21,257 nt of DNA from a virus: positions 1 to 21,257 of IMG/VR virus record IMGVR_UViG_3300021085_000268, one strand, 5' to 3'. The notes under the pieces were generated by a model that saw nothing but the letters and a program-made list of their open reading frames with translations, searched no databases and was not told where the DNA came from. Positions 1 through 6,504 of the stretch are shown here, piece by piece. The translations under genes and the position numbers were made by a program. Numbering within the stretch: the stretch's first letter is position 1; the number at the start of each line of letters is the position of its first letter.

Positions 1-354
1 CCATACATCTGTGAGACCGATAACCGACCTCACCGATACTTCATGGACTTCGTCATCAAGTACAAGTCTGGACGTGTTGTACTGGTAGAAGTCAAACCCC
101 ACAAACAAACCCTACGTCCCGAGCGCAAACAGGGAAAGACCCGTCGCACTCTATTAAACGAGGGTATGACCTACATCAAGAACCAGTCCAAGTGGAAGGC
201 CGCGTCCGAATACGCGAAGGATAGAGGGTACCACTTCGAGATATGGACTGAGAAAGAACTCACCGCTATGGGTATCATGCCCAAGTCAACACAACGTATG
301 CGTACCAAGAAACCGTTAAAGAAATTACCTCCTTTCAGAAAGAAGAGAAAATAA
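1..354 (+). CDS. 4: Head completion nuclease gp4-like (5'-truncated by window)
   Basis: The frame is open from base 1, so the gene starts outside the window; 117 residues are visible. Asp16 of the visible part (MDF), a short beta-hairpin (KYKSGRVVLVEVK) and Glu30-Val-Lys32 form a PD-(D/E)xK nuclease core like that of TnsA and of T4 gp4. In T4, gp4 (about 150 residues) acts late in head completion, before tail joining. The C-terminus is very basic (KKPLKKLPPFRKKRK), which fits DNA contact. The place ahead of further virion genes agrees with T4 order, where gene 4 precedes baseplate genes. The M at position 43 is an internal methionine, because the nuclease fold needs the residues before it. 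Confidence 0.75.
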   Translation, partial: PYICETDNRPHRYFMDFVIKYKSGRVVLVEVKPHKQTLRPERKQGKTRRTLLNEGMTYIKNQSKWKAASEYAKDRGYHFEIWTEKELTAMGIMPKSTQRMRTKKPLKKLPPFRKKRK

Positions 355-356
355 CG

Positions 357-364
357 TATAAATA
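357..364 (+). promoter_or_regulatory. T4-type late promoter
   Basis: An exact TATAAATA octamer, the T4 late -10 element read by the sliding-clamp/gp33/gp55-type polymerase. Transcription should start about six bases after it, near 370, giving a leader of roughly 22 bases before the ATG at 392. It lies just after the gp4 stop codon. Confidence 0.8.
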
Positions 365-391
365 GAAGTACGAATTTTAACGGATACTTCG

Positions 392-982
392 ATGTCTAAC
401 ATATTTCAAAGATTAGAACTACAAGCGTTCCGTGCTGGTATTACACCGCGCACGAAAGAGTCCCGTGATTGGTTTCGTAAGAAGATCAAGAACATGCGTA
501 GTATCAAACGTGAAGCATTGATGAAAGAAGACCCGTTGAAGCAAACGAGTCAAGAGATCGTCGGTGGTATGTACATGTTCTTCTACGATCCTAAACATAA
601 GGATACGCTACCGTACTACGACACATTTCCATTGGTCATTGTAGTGGGTCCAGCAGAAGGTGGGTTCTATGGGTTGAACCTACACTATCTACCTCCTATC
701 TTACGCGCCAAGATGTTGGATGCGTTGATGGACATTACATCGAACACTAAATTCAATGACTCTACACGATTCAAGATGTCGTATGAGTTGTTGGTCAAGT
801 CAAGCAAGTTGAAGTACTTTCAACCATGTTTCAAGCACTACCTGAACGAACATGTAAAGAGTAAGTTCTCTATGGTCCCAGCACCAGAGTGGGAGATTGC
901 TACATTCTTACCGACCGCAGACTTCCGTAAGGCAAACTCTAAGAAAGTATACTACGACTCCAAGAAAATGATAGGCGATTAA
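392..982 (+). CDS. Conserved T4-like virion-cluster protein, role unassigned
   Basis: 196 residues. The N-terminus is basic and helical (RTKESRDWFRKKIKNM). A central conserved-looking block reads MYMFFYDPKHKDTLPYYD, then FPLVIVVG and GLNLHYLPP, the last being very typical of a protein found beside gp4 in marine T4-like phages. It does not resemble T4 gp53, the baseplate wedge protein that follows gene 4 in T4. A relation to the DNA end-protector gp2, whose gene neighbours gene 4 in T4, is possible but I cannot confirm it. It is the first gene after a late promoter and ends 3 bases before the next gene, so it is probably a late virion or virion-assembly protein. Confidence 0.6.
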   Translation: MSNIFQRLELQAFRAGITPRTKESRDWFRKKIKNMRSIKREALMKEDPLKQTSQEIVGGMYMFFYDPKHKDTLPYYDTFPLVIVVGPAEGGFYGLNLHYLPPILRAKMLDALMDITSNTKFNDSTRFKMSYELLVKSSKLKYFQPCFKHYLNEHVKSKFSMVPAPEWEIATFLPTADFRKANSKKVYYDSKKMIGD

Positions 983-985
983 CAG

Positions 986-1708
986 ATGGCTGGAATAGAA
1001 GATTTAAAAGGTAAACTTATATCCAAGAATGGTATGGCGATGTCCAACCAGTATTCTGTGGAAATGCCCTCTGAGGTAGGAAGTGGTCTAGATGGTGGTG
1101 TTAAAACTAAACTCAAAGGGATGTCGGGTACTACTGCTAATCTATTGTGCAAAAGTGTCTCCATGCCTGGTAAACAGATTACTACCTTAGATCGTCAGAT
1201 AGGTATCTTCAGTGAGAAGGTCGTTAACGGGTTTGCAGTAGATGATGTCACAATGACTTTCTACGCATTGAACGACTATGGCGCAAAGAAGTATTTCGAC
1301 ACGTGGCGTTCTGCTATGTTAGGTGAGTACGCTGTACCTAAAGAAGAACCGAACGAAGAGGAAGAGGGAGAACCTAAACCTCCTAAACCAACTCCTCTAC
1401 CCAAAGGTACCGTCGGATACAAAGACGATTACGTTGCTCCGATAAAGATACATCAACTGAGAAAGCCTATTGCTAGGGTAGGATTCGACGTAGGACCTTT
1501 TAGTATAGACTTTGATCTATTAGGTGCATCCATATACAGCGTAGAGTTGGTGGACGCATTCCCAACCACAATTACTAGCATCGAACTGACCAATGAAGCG
1601 GATGGTTTGGTGGAGATTAGTGTAACATTCTCCTACACTAACTGGAGAGTCATCAAAGACGAACGAGGATTAGGAGAATTAAAACTGAGTTTGGGTTCAA
1701 TATTTTAA
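986..1708 (+). CDS. Tail-tube-fold protein (baseplate tube initiator/cap, gp48/gp54-like)
   Basis: 240 residues. Stretches such as LCKSVSMPGKQI, FAVDDVTMTFYALNDYGAKK and the C-terminal AFPTTITSIELTNEADGLVEISVTF match the pattern of gp19-type tail-tube folds: a 'SVSMPG' strand early and a 'VELVDAFPTTI...YTNW' block late. T4 gp19 is 163 residues and forms the tube; longer relatives (gp48, gp54) cap the baseplate and start the tube, so a baseplate initiator is favoured by length. Residues about 117-140 form an acidic, proline-rich insertion (EEPNEEEEGEPKPPKPTP) between the two halves. The gene starts 3 bases after the previous stop. Confidence 0.6.
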   Translation: MAGIEDLKGKLISKNGMAMSNQYSVEMPSEVGSGLDGGVKTKLKGMSGTTANLLCKSVSMPGKQITTLDRQIGIFSEKVVNGFAVDDVTMTFYALNDYGAKKYFDTWRSAMLGEYAVPKEEPNEEEEGEPKPPKPTPLPKGTVGYKDDYVAPIKIHQLRKPIARVGFDVGPFSIDFDLLGASIYSVELVDAFPTTITSIELTNEADGLVEISVTFSYTNWRVIKDERGLGELKLSLGSIF

Positions 1709-1724
1709 ATTATAGGATTACATA

Positions 1725-2432
1725 ATGGCATTACCAAAGTTAAACGCATCACCAACATATGAATTAAACGTACCATCTACAGGACAACTAGTTACTTTCA
1801 GACCCTTCCTAGTGAAGGAACAAAAGAATCTATTGATTGCGATAGAGACACAAGAGAGACGCGACATGATGCGAGCTGTTGTGAGAACTATTGAGTCGTG
1901 TGTAGAAGAGAAAATGAAGGACCTGACTATTTTCGACGTGGACTATATGTTCACGAAGATACGTGCAAAGTCTGTCGGGGAAACAGCAACACTGATTATC
2001 CCATGTGAAGAATGTAATCAAGGTTCGGAAGTACCGATAGAACTAGAAAGGATTATGCTACAGGGTGAAGTGGTTGATGATAAACTCATTGAGTTGACAG
2101 ACGACATCTCTGTACAGATGAGGTACCCAACCTACGCAGATTTTATGGACAATGATAAGTTGTTCAAGGACAATTCTTTAACTGAGACTATTTTGGAAAT
2201 GGTGATGACTTGTATAGAGTCAATCAACACCCCAGAAGAGAAATTCTCTACAAAAGATGAGCCACGAGAAGAGTTGGTCGACTTTGTAGAATCTATGTCA
2301 GCCGAACAGTTTGAAAGGGTGACAGAGTTTGTGAATGGAATACCAACAATAAAACAAGAAGCGGACTTTGTGTGTGACCATTGCGGTCATCACAATGATC
2401 GTGTACTAAAAGGAATGGACGATTTTTTTTAA
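1725..2432 (+). CDS. 26: Baseplate hub assembly protein, gp26-like (T4_baseplate family)
   Basis: 235 residues starting MALPKLNASPTYELNVPSTG, the usual opening of the T4_baseplate family (gp26-like) in marine T4-like phages. The block YMFTKIRAKSVGE is also typical. Two CxxC pairs (Cys94/Cys97 and Cys217/Cys220) make a likely zinc site. In T4, gp26 helps assemble the baseplate hub and is encoded just before gene 51. A good ribosome site (AGGA) precedes the ATG at 1725. The gene ends Phe-Phe-stop inside a run of eight Ts, with an open -1 frame running on to 2614. The arrangement recalls tail-assembly chaperones made in short and frameshifted long forms. Confidence 0.75.
   Translation: MALPKLNASPTYELNVPSTGQLVTFRPFLVKEQKNLLIAIETQERRDMMRAVVRTIESCVEEKMKDLTIFDVDYMFTKIRAKSVGETATLIIPCEECNQGSEVPIELERIMLQGEVVDDKLIELTDDISVQMRYPTYADFMDNDKLFKDNSLTETILEMVMTCIESINTPEEKFSTKDEPREELVDFVESMSAEQFERVTEFVNGIPTIKQEADFVCDHCGHHNDRVLKGMDDFF
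2423..2430 (+). promoter_or_regulatory. Candidate -1 frameshift slippery site
   Basis: Eight consecutive Ts directly before the TAA of the gp26-like gene. In the reading frame they read gaT TTT TTT TAA, which contains the slippery heptamer T-TTT-TTT. A -1 slip moves the ribosome from the stop into an open frame that continues to 2612-2614. Polymerase slippage on the T run could do the same. Confidence 0.5.
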
Positions 2433-2614
2433 TAAATCTCTCCCATGATAACTTGGCAAACTACTATCAAGTTAACTTCCAACTAATGAACAATTATAGT
2501 TACTCATTAGATGAAGTGGAAAGTATGTTGCCTTGGGAGAGAGAGATTTACTTGAGTATGTTAATCGACGATATTAAAGAAAAAAACGAGAGAGCAAAAC
2601 AACAACAAGGTTAA
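2429..2614 (+). CDS. -1 frame extension of gp26-like protein (chaperone long form)
   Basis: After a -1 slip the frame encodes about 61 more residues: it begins LINLSHDNLANYYQVNF, continues MNNYSYSLDEVESMLPWERE and ends KEKNERAKQQQG-stop three bases before the next ATG. The composition is protein-like, with an amphipathic helix and a charged tail. The only in-frame ATG (2486) has no clear ribosome site, so separate translation looks weak. The position, between a gp26-like gene and a tape-measure candidate, is where lambda-like phages place the frameshifted gpGT extension and where T4 places gene 51. Translation by frameshift is inferred, not shown. Confidence 0.55.
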   Translation, partial: LINLSHDNLANYYQVNFQLMNNYSYSLDEVESMLPWEREIYLSMLIDDIKEKNERAKQQQG

Positions 2615-2617
2615 ACC

Positions 2618-4228
2618 ATGGCACTTTCAACACTAGCAGATACTTTAAGATCACAGAATACGCAACTGGTCAACATCAATGATGGTATCAGTAATATTGA
2701 TGCGTCTTTCTCTAAGTGGTTTGTTGCACAAGAACAAGCAAGACTAGAAGACCTAGAACGTGAACGAGATAACGCGGCTGCTTCCGGTGCCGGTGGTTCT
2801 GCTGGTGGTGCAACTGGATCCGGTGGTGGCGGTGGCGGTGGTGGTCGTTCCGGTGGTATGTTCGCTGGGATGGGTGCTGCATTAGGTTTAGGTAGAATGA
2901 GTGGGGGTCTTGCGAAGGCAGGTATCTTCGGTCTTACTCAGATGATGTCCGAAACTCTAGGTAGTGCCATCACAGAAATGACTGGGGATAGTGACCTAGG
3001 TGCCGCAGCCGCGAATGCTGCTAAGTTCGGTGGTATAGGTGCATTGTTCGGTAAGAGGTTTGCAGTACTGGGTGCGGTTGCTGGTGCATTTGCTACTCCA
3101 GAAAACATAGAGATGTTAGGGGAAATTGGAGATACTCTAGGACAGAAAGGAAAGGAAGTAAAGGACGCAATTGCTGGATTGGGTATAGCATTACCATCGT
3201 TATCAGATGTTTACAAAACACTTGCAGATGGTAGTAATGAAATACTAAGTGGTATCAATTCATTACTCAAGGGTGACGTTCAAGGTATGGCTGAAAACGT
3301 AACTGGGTTTGCGGCAGCTGGTGGTATTGCTAATGCGGCGAATTTAAAATTGAATAAGAAACTGGCGGCAAACCGACCTCCGCCTACCAACCCAGCATCA
3401 TCAATGACTAAACAGGAAAGAATAGCAGCTAACAATAAGACTGCCAGTGGATTGAGTAAAAAGAAACTGGATGCACTTGCAAAGAAAGGTATCACTGTAG
3501 ATAAAGGTGGAATGAAACAGAACGGTAAGTTCATGTCGGCCGACAAGATGGATGATGCGTTGAAGAGTGTCAAGGCACCTTCTTCCGGTCAAGCAAAAGG
3601 GTTATCAGCTGCACTGGCAAAGTACAAGAACTTTGGTAAGTTTATGAAATTGCCTATAGTAGGTCAACTCGCGTCTGTCGGTACTATTGGATTAGTATTA
3701 GCAAACGATGACTTATCCAACAAAGAAAAAGCAGCGGAAATCGCTGGAGCACTTGGTGGTATCGGTGGCGGTACTCTTGGTGCACTTGCAGGGGCGACAC
3801 TAGGTACAGCTCTGCTGCCTCTTGGAGGTACAGCGGTTGGTGGATTAGTAGGTGGTATATTAGGTGGGTTCTCAGGGGATTACTTAGCGAAAAACATTGC
3901 AGAGTGGATGATAGATGGTGGCGGTGAACTCGTCGATACCATAAAAGATATCACCGGAATGGGTGGTGGTGGTACTAGTACTGTTGCTGGTGGTAGTGGT
4001 GGTTTAACTGGTGCACCGCCTGCAATGAAGATGCCAACCGCAACTGGTGCTCAGATTAAAGACGGTACTACACAGTCACAGGCACTCGCTGGATTGGGTG
4101 GTGGTACAACCGTGGTTGCTCCACAATCATCTAATGTTTCCAATTCAAGTAGTAACACAAGTTTGGTATCAAGCGCACTCACGTCAGCGGATAGCTACGA
4201 CCAACTATCGGGTACCAGAACAGCATAA
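2618..4228 (+). CDS. Glycine-rich structural protein, tape-measure candidate (gp29-like position)
   Basis: 536 residues. Residues 1-55 are an alpha-helical, charged N-terminus (TLADTLRSQNTQLVNIND, then QEQARLEDLERERDN). A Gly/Ser linker with a run of glycines follows at about 55-80, then Gly/Ala-rich hydrophobic segments that could be membrane-active or buried helices (for example around LGGIGGGTLGALAGATLG), and a Ser/Thr-rich tail. Length is close to T4 gp29 (590), the tape measure made from the hub. Following a chaperone gene with a possible frameshift is the classic tape-measure location. No enzymatic motif is visible. Family membership is not established by sequence. Confidence 0.5.
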   Translation: MALSTLADTLRSQNTQLVNINDGISNIDASFSKWFVAQEQARLEDLERERDNAAASGAGGSAGGATGSGGGGGGGGRSGGMFAGMGAALGLGRMSGGLAKAGIFGLTQMMSETLGSAITEMTGDSDLGAAAANAAKFGGIGALFGKRFAVLGAVAGAFATPENIEMLGEIGDTLGQKGKEVKDAIAGLGIALPSLSDVYKTLADGSNEILSGINSLLKGDVQGMAENVTGFAAAGGIANAANLKLNKKLAANRPPPTNPASSMTKQERIAANNKTASGLSKKKLDALAKKGITVDKGGMKQNGKFMSADKMDDALKSVKAPSSGQAKGLSAALAKYKNFGKFMKLPIVGQLASVGTIGLVLANDDLSNKEKAAEIAGALGGIGGGTLGALAGATLGTALLPLGGTAVGGLVGGILGGFSGDYLAKNIAEWMIDGGGELVDTIKDITGMGGGGTSTVAGGSGGLTGAPPAMKMPTATGAQIKDGTTQSQALAGLGGGTTVVAPQSSNVSNSSSNTSLVSSALTSADSYDQLSGTRTA

Positions 4229-4231
4229 AAA

Positions 4232-4251
4232 AAGGGGACCGAAGTCCCCTT
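4232..4251 (-). terminator. Intrinsic terminator at the end of gene 32
   Basis: An eight-base-pair stem (AAGGGGAC/GTCCCCTT) with a four-base loop. Read on the minus strand the loop is the stable C(UUCG)G tetraloop and the stem is followed by seven Ts, the form of a strong Rho-independent terminator for gp32 transcription. Read on the plus strand it is followed by TTAAAACT and would be weak. It separates the convergent structural and gp32 units. Confidence 0.85.
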
Positions 4252-4274
4252 AAAACTATCAACTACAATATATT

Positions 4275-5219
4275 CTATTCTTCTGCAGCCATCTGTGCGA
4301 AGTAAGATAGAGTATCGTCTGCGGCTGCGACAGCAGCAACCGGAGCAGGAGCAGCTGCAACAATAGTAGGTTCAGAAGAAGTGTCCCAAGGTGGAGCCTC
4401 TTCCGCACTTGCAAGTGCCTCGTTCTTAATAGTAGAACCAGCGCCAGTCGCAAGACCTAGTACGGTCTCCAACTTCTGCTTCAACTCATCATAAGTCTTG
4501 AACCACTTAGCATCATGTGCGTTAGGATAGTCCGGTACTATGAATTCGTTCAAGTCATACAATGTATTGTACACTGCTTCAAGTTGTGTCTCATCAGCAC
4601 CCAAGAACTGAGAAGGTGACTTAAAGTCTGACTTGTCATAGTTACGGTATCCAGCAACGTTACGAATCTTCAGTTCGAAGTCCGCACCACCCCAGAAATC
4701 AAAAGGATTGACCGGAGTCTCGCCTGGGAATTCTGGTTGCATCTGGTCCATGATCTTATCAAAGATCTTCTTACCGAACTCATAGATGAATGACTTACCA
4801 TTATTGGAAGGGTTTGCAGGGTCGTTAATAACTTGAATGTTAGTAACGTAGTGTAGACGACGCTTCTGGCGACGTGCAGTTTCTTTGTCTTCTTCGATGC
4901 CTGAGTTCCACAGACGCGAGTTCAACTCACCCAGTGGGTCATTCTGACCTAGGGTAGTCAATGAACGTTCGATGTACCATTGTCCGGTCGGACCTTTGAA
5001 TGCGTGGTCCCAGTAGCGAACCCACGGTAGGTCTTGACCTTCAGTAGCAGGAAGAAAACGAATCACGGCGTAACCATTACCTTGTTCATCAACGGTAGGT
5101 TTCCACTTGCGGTCGTCTTGGTATTTGTTGGTGTTAGATACTTGACCGGATGCTTCGGTAGCAGCGGTTACAAGCTTTGAGATGTCCATAGATTTGGACT
5201 TTAGATTTGCAAAAGACAT
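4275..5219 (-). CDS. 32: Single-stranded DNA-binding protein gp32
   Basis: 314 residues (T4: 301). It coats ssDNA during replication, recombination and repair and recruits replisome partners. Recognisable parts are an N-terminal basic segment (MSFANLKSKSMDISKL) for cooperative binding, the core strand set with WVRYWDHAFKGPTGQWYIERS, the aromatic and basic YEFGKKIFDK and NPFDFWGGADFELKIR blocks, and an acidic C-terminal tail (ADDTLSYFAQMAAEE) used for protein contacts. The zinc-binding cysteines of T4 gp32 are missing; only the histidine of that region is kept. A strong ribosome site (AAGGAA) precedes the ATG. It is driven by its own late promoter and leader and ends at a terminator. Confidence 0.95.
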   Translation of the reverse strand: MSFANLKSKSMDISKLVTAATEASGQVSNTNKYQDDRKWKPTVDEQGNGYAVIRFLPATEGQDLPWVRYWDHAFKGPTGQWYIERSLTTLGQNDPLGELNSRLWNSGIEEDKETARRQKRRLHYVTNIQVINDPANPSNNGKSFIYEFGKKIFDKIMDQMQPEFPGETPVNPFDFWGGADFELKIRNVAGYRNYDKSDFKSPSQFLGADETQLEAVYNTLYDLNEFIVPDYPNAHDAKWFKTYDELKQKLETVLGLATGAGSTIKNEALASAEEAPPWDTSSEPTIVAAAPAPVAAVAAADDTLSYFAQMAAEE

Positions 5220-5277
5220 AATATTTCCTTAAATATAAACTTAAATATAAACAATGTATGAGATCACCCATAAGGGT
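5220..5277 (-). promoter_or_regulatory. gp32 mRNA leader with 5' hairpin and tandem A/U repeats
   Basis: From the start site predicted by the late promoter, the message begins with a small hairpin (ACCC-UUAU-GGGU), followed by an unstructured A/U-rich stretch holding a perfect tandem 12-base repeat (UUUAUAUUUAAG twice) that ends in the AAGGAA ribosome site. T4 gp32 represses its own translation by binding a 5' structured element and then spreading along a U/A-rich leader with UUAAA-like repeats. The arrangement here fits the same autogenous control; this is inferred. Confidence 0.55.
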
Positions 5278-5282
5278 ATAGC

Positions 5283-5290
5283 TATTTATA
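5283..5290 (-). promoter_or_regulatory. T4-type late promoter for gene 32
   Basis: Exact TATAAATA on the minus strand, overlapping the last codons and stop of the gp33 gene. The expected start is near 5277, giving a 58-base leader for gp32. It lets gp32 be made separately from the upstream gp33 operon. Confidence 0.75.
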
Positions 5291-5522
5291 CGTCTAGTGT
5301 ATTCTGTTTTGGCAGAAAATTCAACTGACGTGCCTCACTCTCTAGATGTTCAACTATCGTGGGAGACAGATACTTCTTGATATCTTCCAGTTCTAGTCCG
5401 TTCTTCTCACAGAGATGCACAATGGAATCCATGTATGACATCCTGTGTTGGAACACGAAACTCTCTATCATAGCCGAGAATGATTTTTTGGTTAGGAACT
5501 TCTCTTCAGTCTTCTCATCCAT
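5286..5522 (-). CDS. 33: Late transcription coactivator gp33
   Basis: 78 residues (T4: 112). gp33 bridges the sliding clamp and host RNA polymerase beta-flap to activate late promoters. The helical core MSYMDSIVHLCEKNGLELED followed by IKKYLSPTIVEHLESEARQLNFL matches the family pattern (a 'YxxAxxxxCExNxxExE' helix, then 'LSPxIxxxLExEAxxLNFL'). The polar C-terminal tail PKQNTLDV corresponds to the clamp-binding end of T4 gp33, although its hydrophobic motif is less clear here. It overlaps the upstream gene by 8 bases and lies immediately upstream of gp32; T4 also clusters genes 33, 59 and 32. Its presence agrees with the TATAAATA promoters found in this window. Confidence 0.8.
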   Translation of the reverse strand: MDEKTEEKFLTKKSFSAMIESFVFQHRMSYMDSIVHLCEKNGLELEDIKKYLSPTIVEHLESEARQLNFLPKQNTLDV

Positions 5523-5778
5523 TGATTACCTCAATCGCTTTGACATTATCAACACGGAAAGACCGCCATGATTGTTTGTCGATTGCGAATGCGCGAATCA
5601 CAGATTTGTTAACTGAGAATTCATCCACTACTGCAACTTTGGACTCAGACAATTCAGGCATATAGTCAGTCTGGAGAGTGCACGGCATGATGCGTTCCTC
5701 ACCGTTGACTTTACTAAATGTTACCTGAAGCACATTGTCCCGTAGTTGACTAATGATACTATCATAATTAAAAGACAT
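5515..5778 (-). CDS. WYL_2-family (DUF2693) SH3-like phage protein
   Basis: 87 residues. The ATG at 5778 is chosen over an upstream one at 5847 because it directly follows a near-perfect ribosome site (AAGGAGGAAT). The sequence alternates short strands: NVLQVTFSKVNGEERIMPCTL, then SWRSFRVDNVKAIEV. This is the pattern of the small phage WYL_2 family, which has an Sm/SH3-like barrel and no proven function. It overlaps the start of gp33 by 8 bases, so the two are probably co-translated. Confidence 0.65.
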   Translation of the reverse strand: MSFNYDSIISQLRDNVLQVTFSKVNGEERIMPCTLQTDYMPELSESKVAVVDEFSVNKSVIRAFAIDKQSWRSFRVDNVKAIEVING

Positions 5779-5788
5779 AGATTCCTCC

Positions 5789-6091
5789 TTAGAATCGTTC
5801 AAATTCAGCGTCCTCCACTGGTTCCAGATTAGCCTTCTCTTCTTCACTAGGTGAGTGAATCAACTGAAGGAATTCTTCATTACCATCAAGAACTGCGATA
5901 GTGTGTTCAAACGCATCAAGGGTTGCAAGTACTGCAATCTTGTCAGCATTCTCTTCGTCTAGCTCAGCATACTCTTTAACAAAAGTATCGAGAGTGTCAA
6001 GATAGGCGAACCGCATATATTCTCGAGCGATAAGCTCCACATCATTACGTGGATATTGACCTAAGTCAATTAGGTTGGTTACTTCGGACAT
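5789..6091 (-). CDS. Hypothetical acidic helical protein
   Basis: 100 residues from the ATG at 6091 (MSEVTNLIDLGQYPRNDVEL). That start overlaps the upstream stop (TAATG) and has GAGGA about nine bases away; the ATG at 6100 has no space for a ribosome site. The protein is mostly helical and strongly acidic, with the C-terminal part EEEKANLEPVEDAEFERF. I do not recognise a family. It sits between a small basic protein and the WYL_2 gene in a continuous operon leading to gp33. Confidence 0.65.
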   Translation of the reverse strand: MSEVTNLIDLGQYPRNDVELIAREYMRFAYLDTLDTFVKEYAELDEENADKIAVLATLDAFEHTIAVLDGNEEFLQLIHSPSEEEKANLEPVEDAEFERF

Positions 6092-6315
6092 TAATTCCAT
6101 TCCTCGTTTTGGGTTGATTGACGTGAATCGGAGAAGAGATTGTTAACGAACTTATCTTCATCTCCCCAACGTACGTCAGATTTATAGTCTTGACGATCAA
6201 GACCTACTACTTCGTTCGCTAGACGTTGATTTGACTTGCGAACCTTACTACGCTTCTGAATCTTGAGTGCTGCCGCACGAACCATTGCGTAACGTACTTC
6301 TTTACTTACTGCCAT
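6091..6315 (-). CDS. Hypothetical small basic protein
   Basis: 74 residues with a basic N-terminal half (RAAALKIQKRSKVRKSNQRL) that could bind nucleic acid and an acidic C-terminus. No family recognised. A consensus promoter ends one base before the ATG, so transcripts from it would begin inside the first codons. They would be able to use only a later start such as the in-frame ATG at 6285, while read-through from upstream could use the ATG at 6315. Confidence 0.6.
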   Translation of the reverse strand: MAVSKEVRYAMVRAAALKIQKRSKVRKSNQRLANEVVGLDRQDYKSDVRWGDEDKFVNNLFSDSRQSTQNEEWN

Positions 6316-6316
6316 A

Positions 6317-6345
6317 ATTATACCTTATATGTAGGGGGTTGTCAA
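6317..6345 (-). promoter_or_regulatory. Sigma-70 promoter (consensus)
   Basis: TTGACA at 6345-6340, a 17-base spacer and TATAAT at 6322-6317: a perfect consensus. It shares the 'agccc' just before -35 with the promoter at 8026. Unlike the others it has no leader: the -10 is one base from the ATG at 6315. Confidence 0.75.
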
Positions 6346-6348
6346 GGG

Positions 6349-6504
6349 CTAGAATCCATTATTTGGATACAGTTCATCTTTGGTCAACTGACCGCGTTTC
6401 TTTGACTCCTTCTTACGGTCGACGTGGGTAGAGGCGCGATTGAATCGCCTCGCATACTTCGCGACCGGATTCGACCGCTTGGTAGATTTCTTTTTCGTTG
6501 TCAT
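6349..6504 (-). CDS. Small basic phage protein (DUF7230-like)
   Basis: 51 residues from the ATG at 6504 (MTTKKKSTKRSNPVAKYARR), continuing FNRASTHVDRKKESKKR. The 'NPVAKxxxxFNxAxxHVDRKKxSKR' pattern is very common in a short basic phage protein family of unknown role (DUF7230-like). The first 92 bases overlap, in another frame, the end of the metalloprotease-like gene at 6413. The recognisable family pattern is the reason for calling it despite the overlap. Confidence 0.65.
   Translation of the reverse strand: MTTKKKSTKRSNPVAKYARRFNRASTHVDRKKESKKRGQLTKDELYPNNGF

Noticed and set aside
392-982. Calling the second gene gp53
   Set aside because: Position matches T4 gene 53, but the sequence lacks the gp53 pattern (a LysM-like 'YGNPxLYWVL' block), so no symbol is given.
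979-1164. Minus-strand frame of 61 residues
   Set aside because: It lies within the tail-tube-fold gene, has no ribosome site and no family pattern; a shadow frame.
3280-3592. Minus-strand frames inside the tape-measure candidate
   Set aside because: Products of its Ala/Gly-rich codons; no ribosome site.
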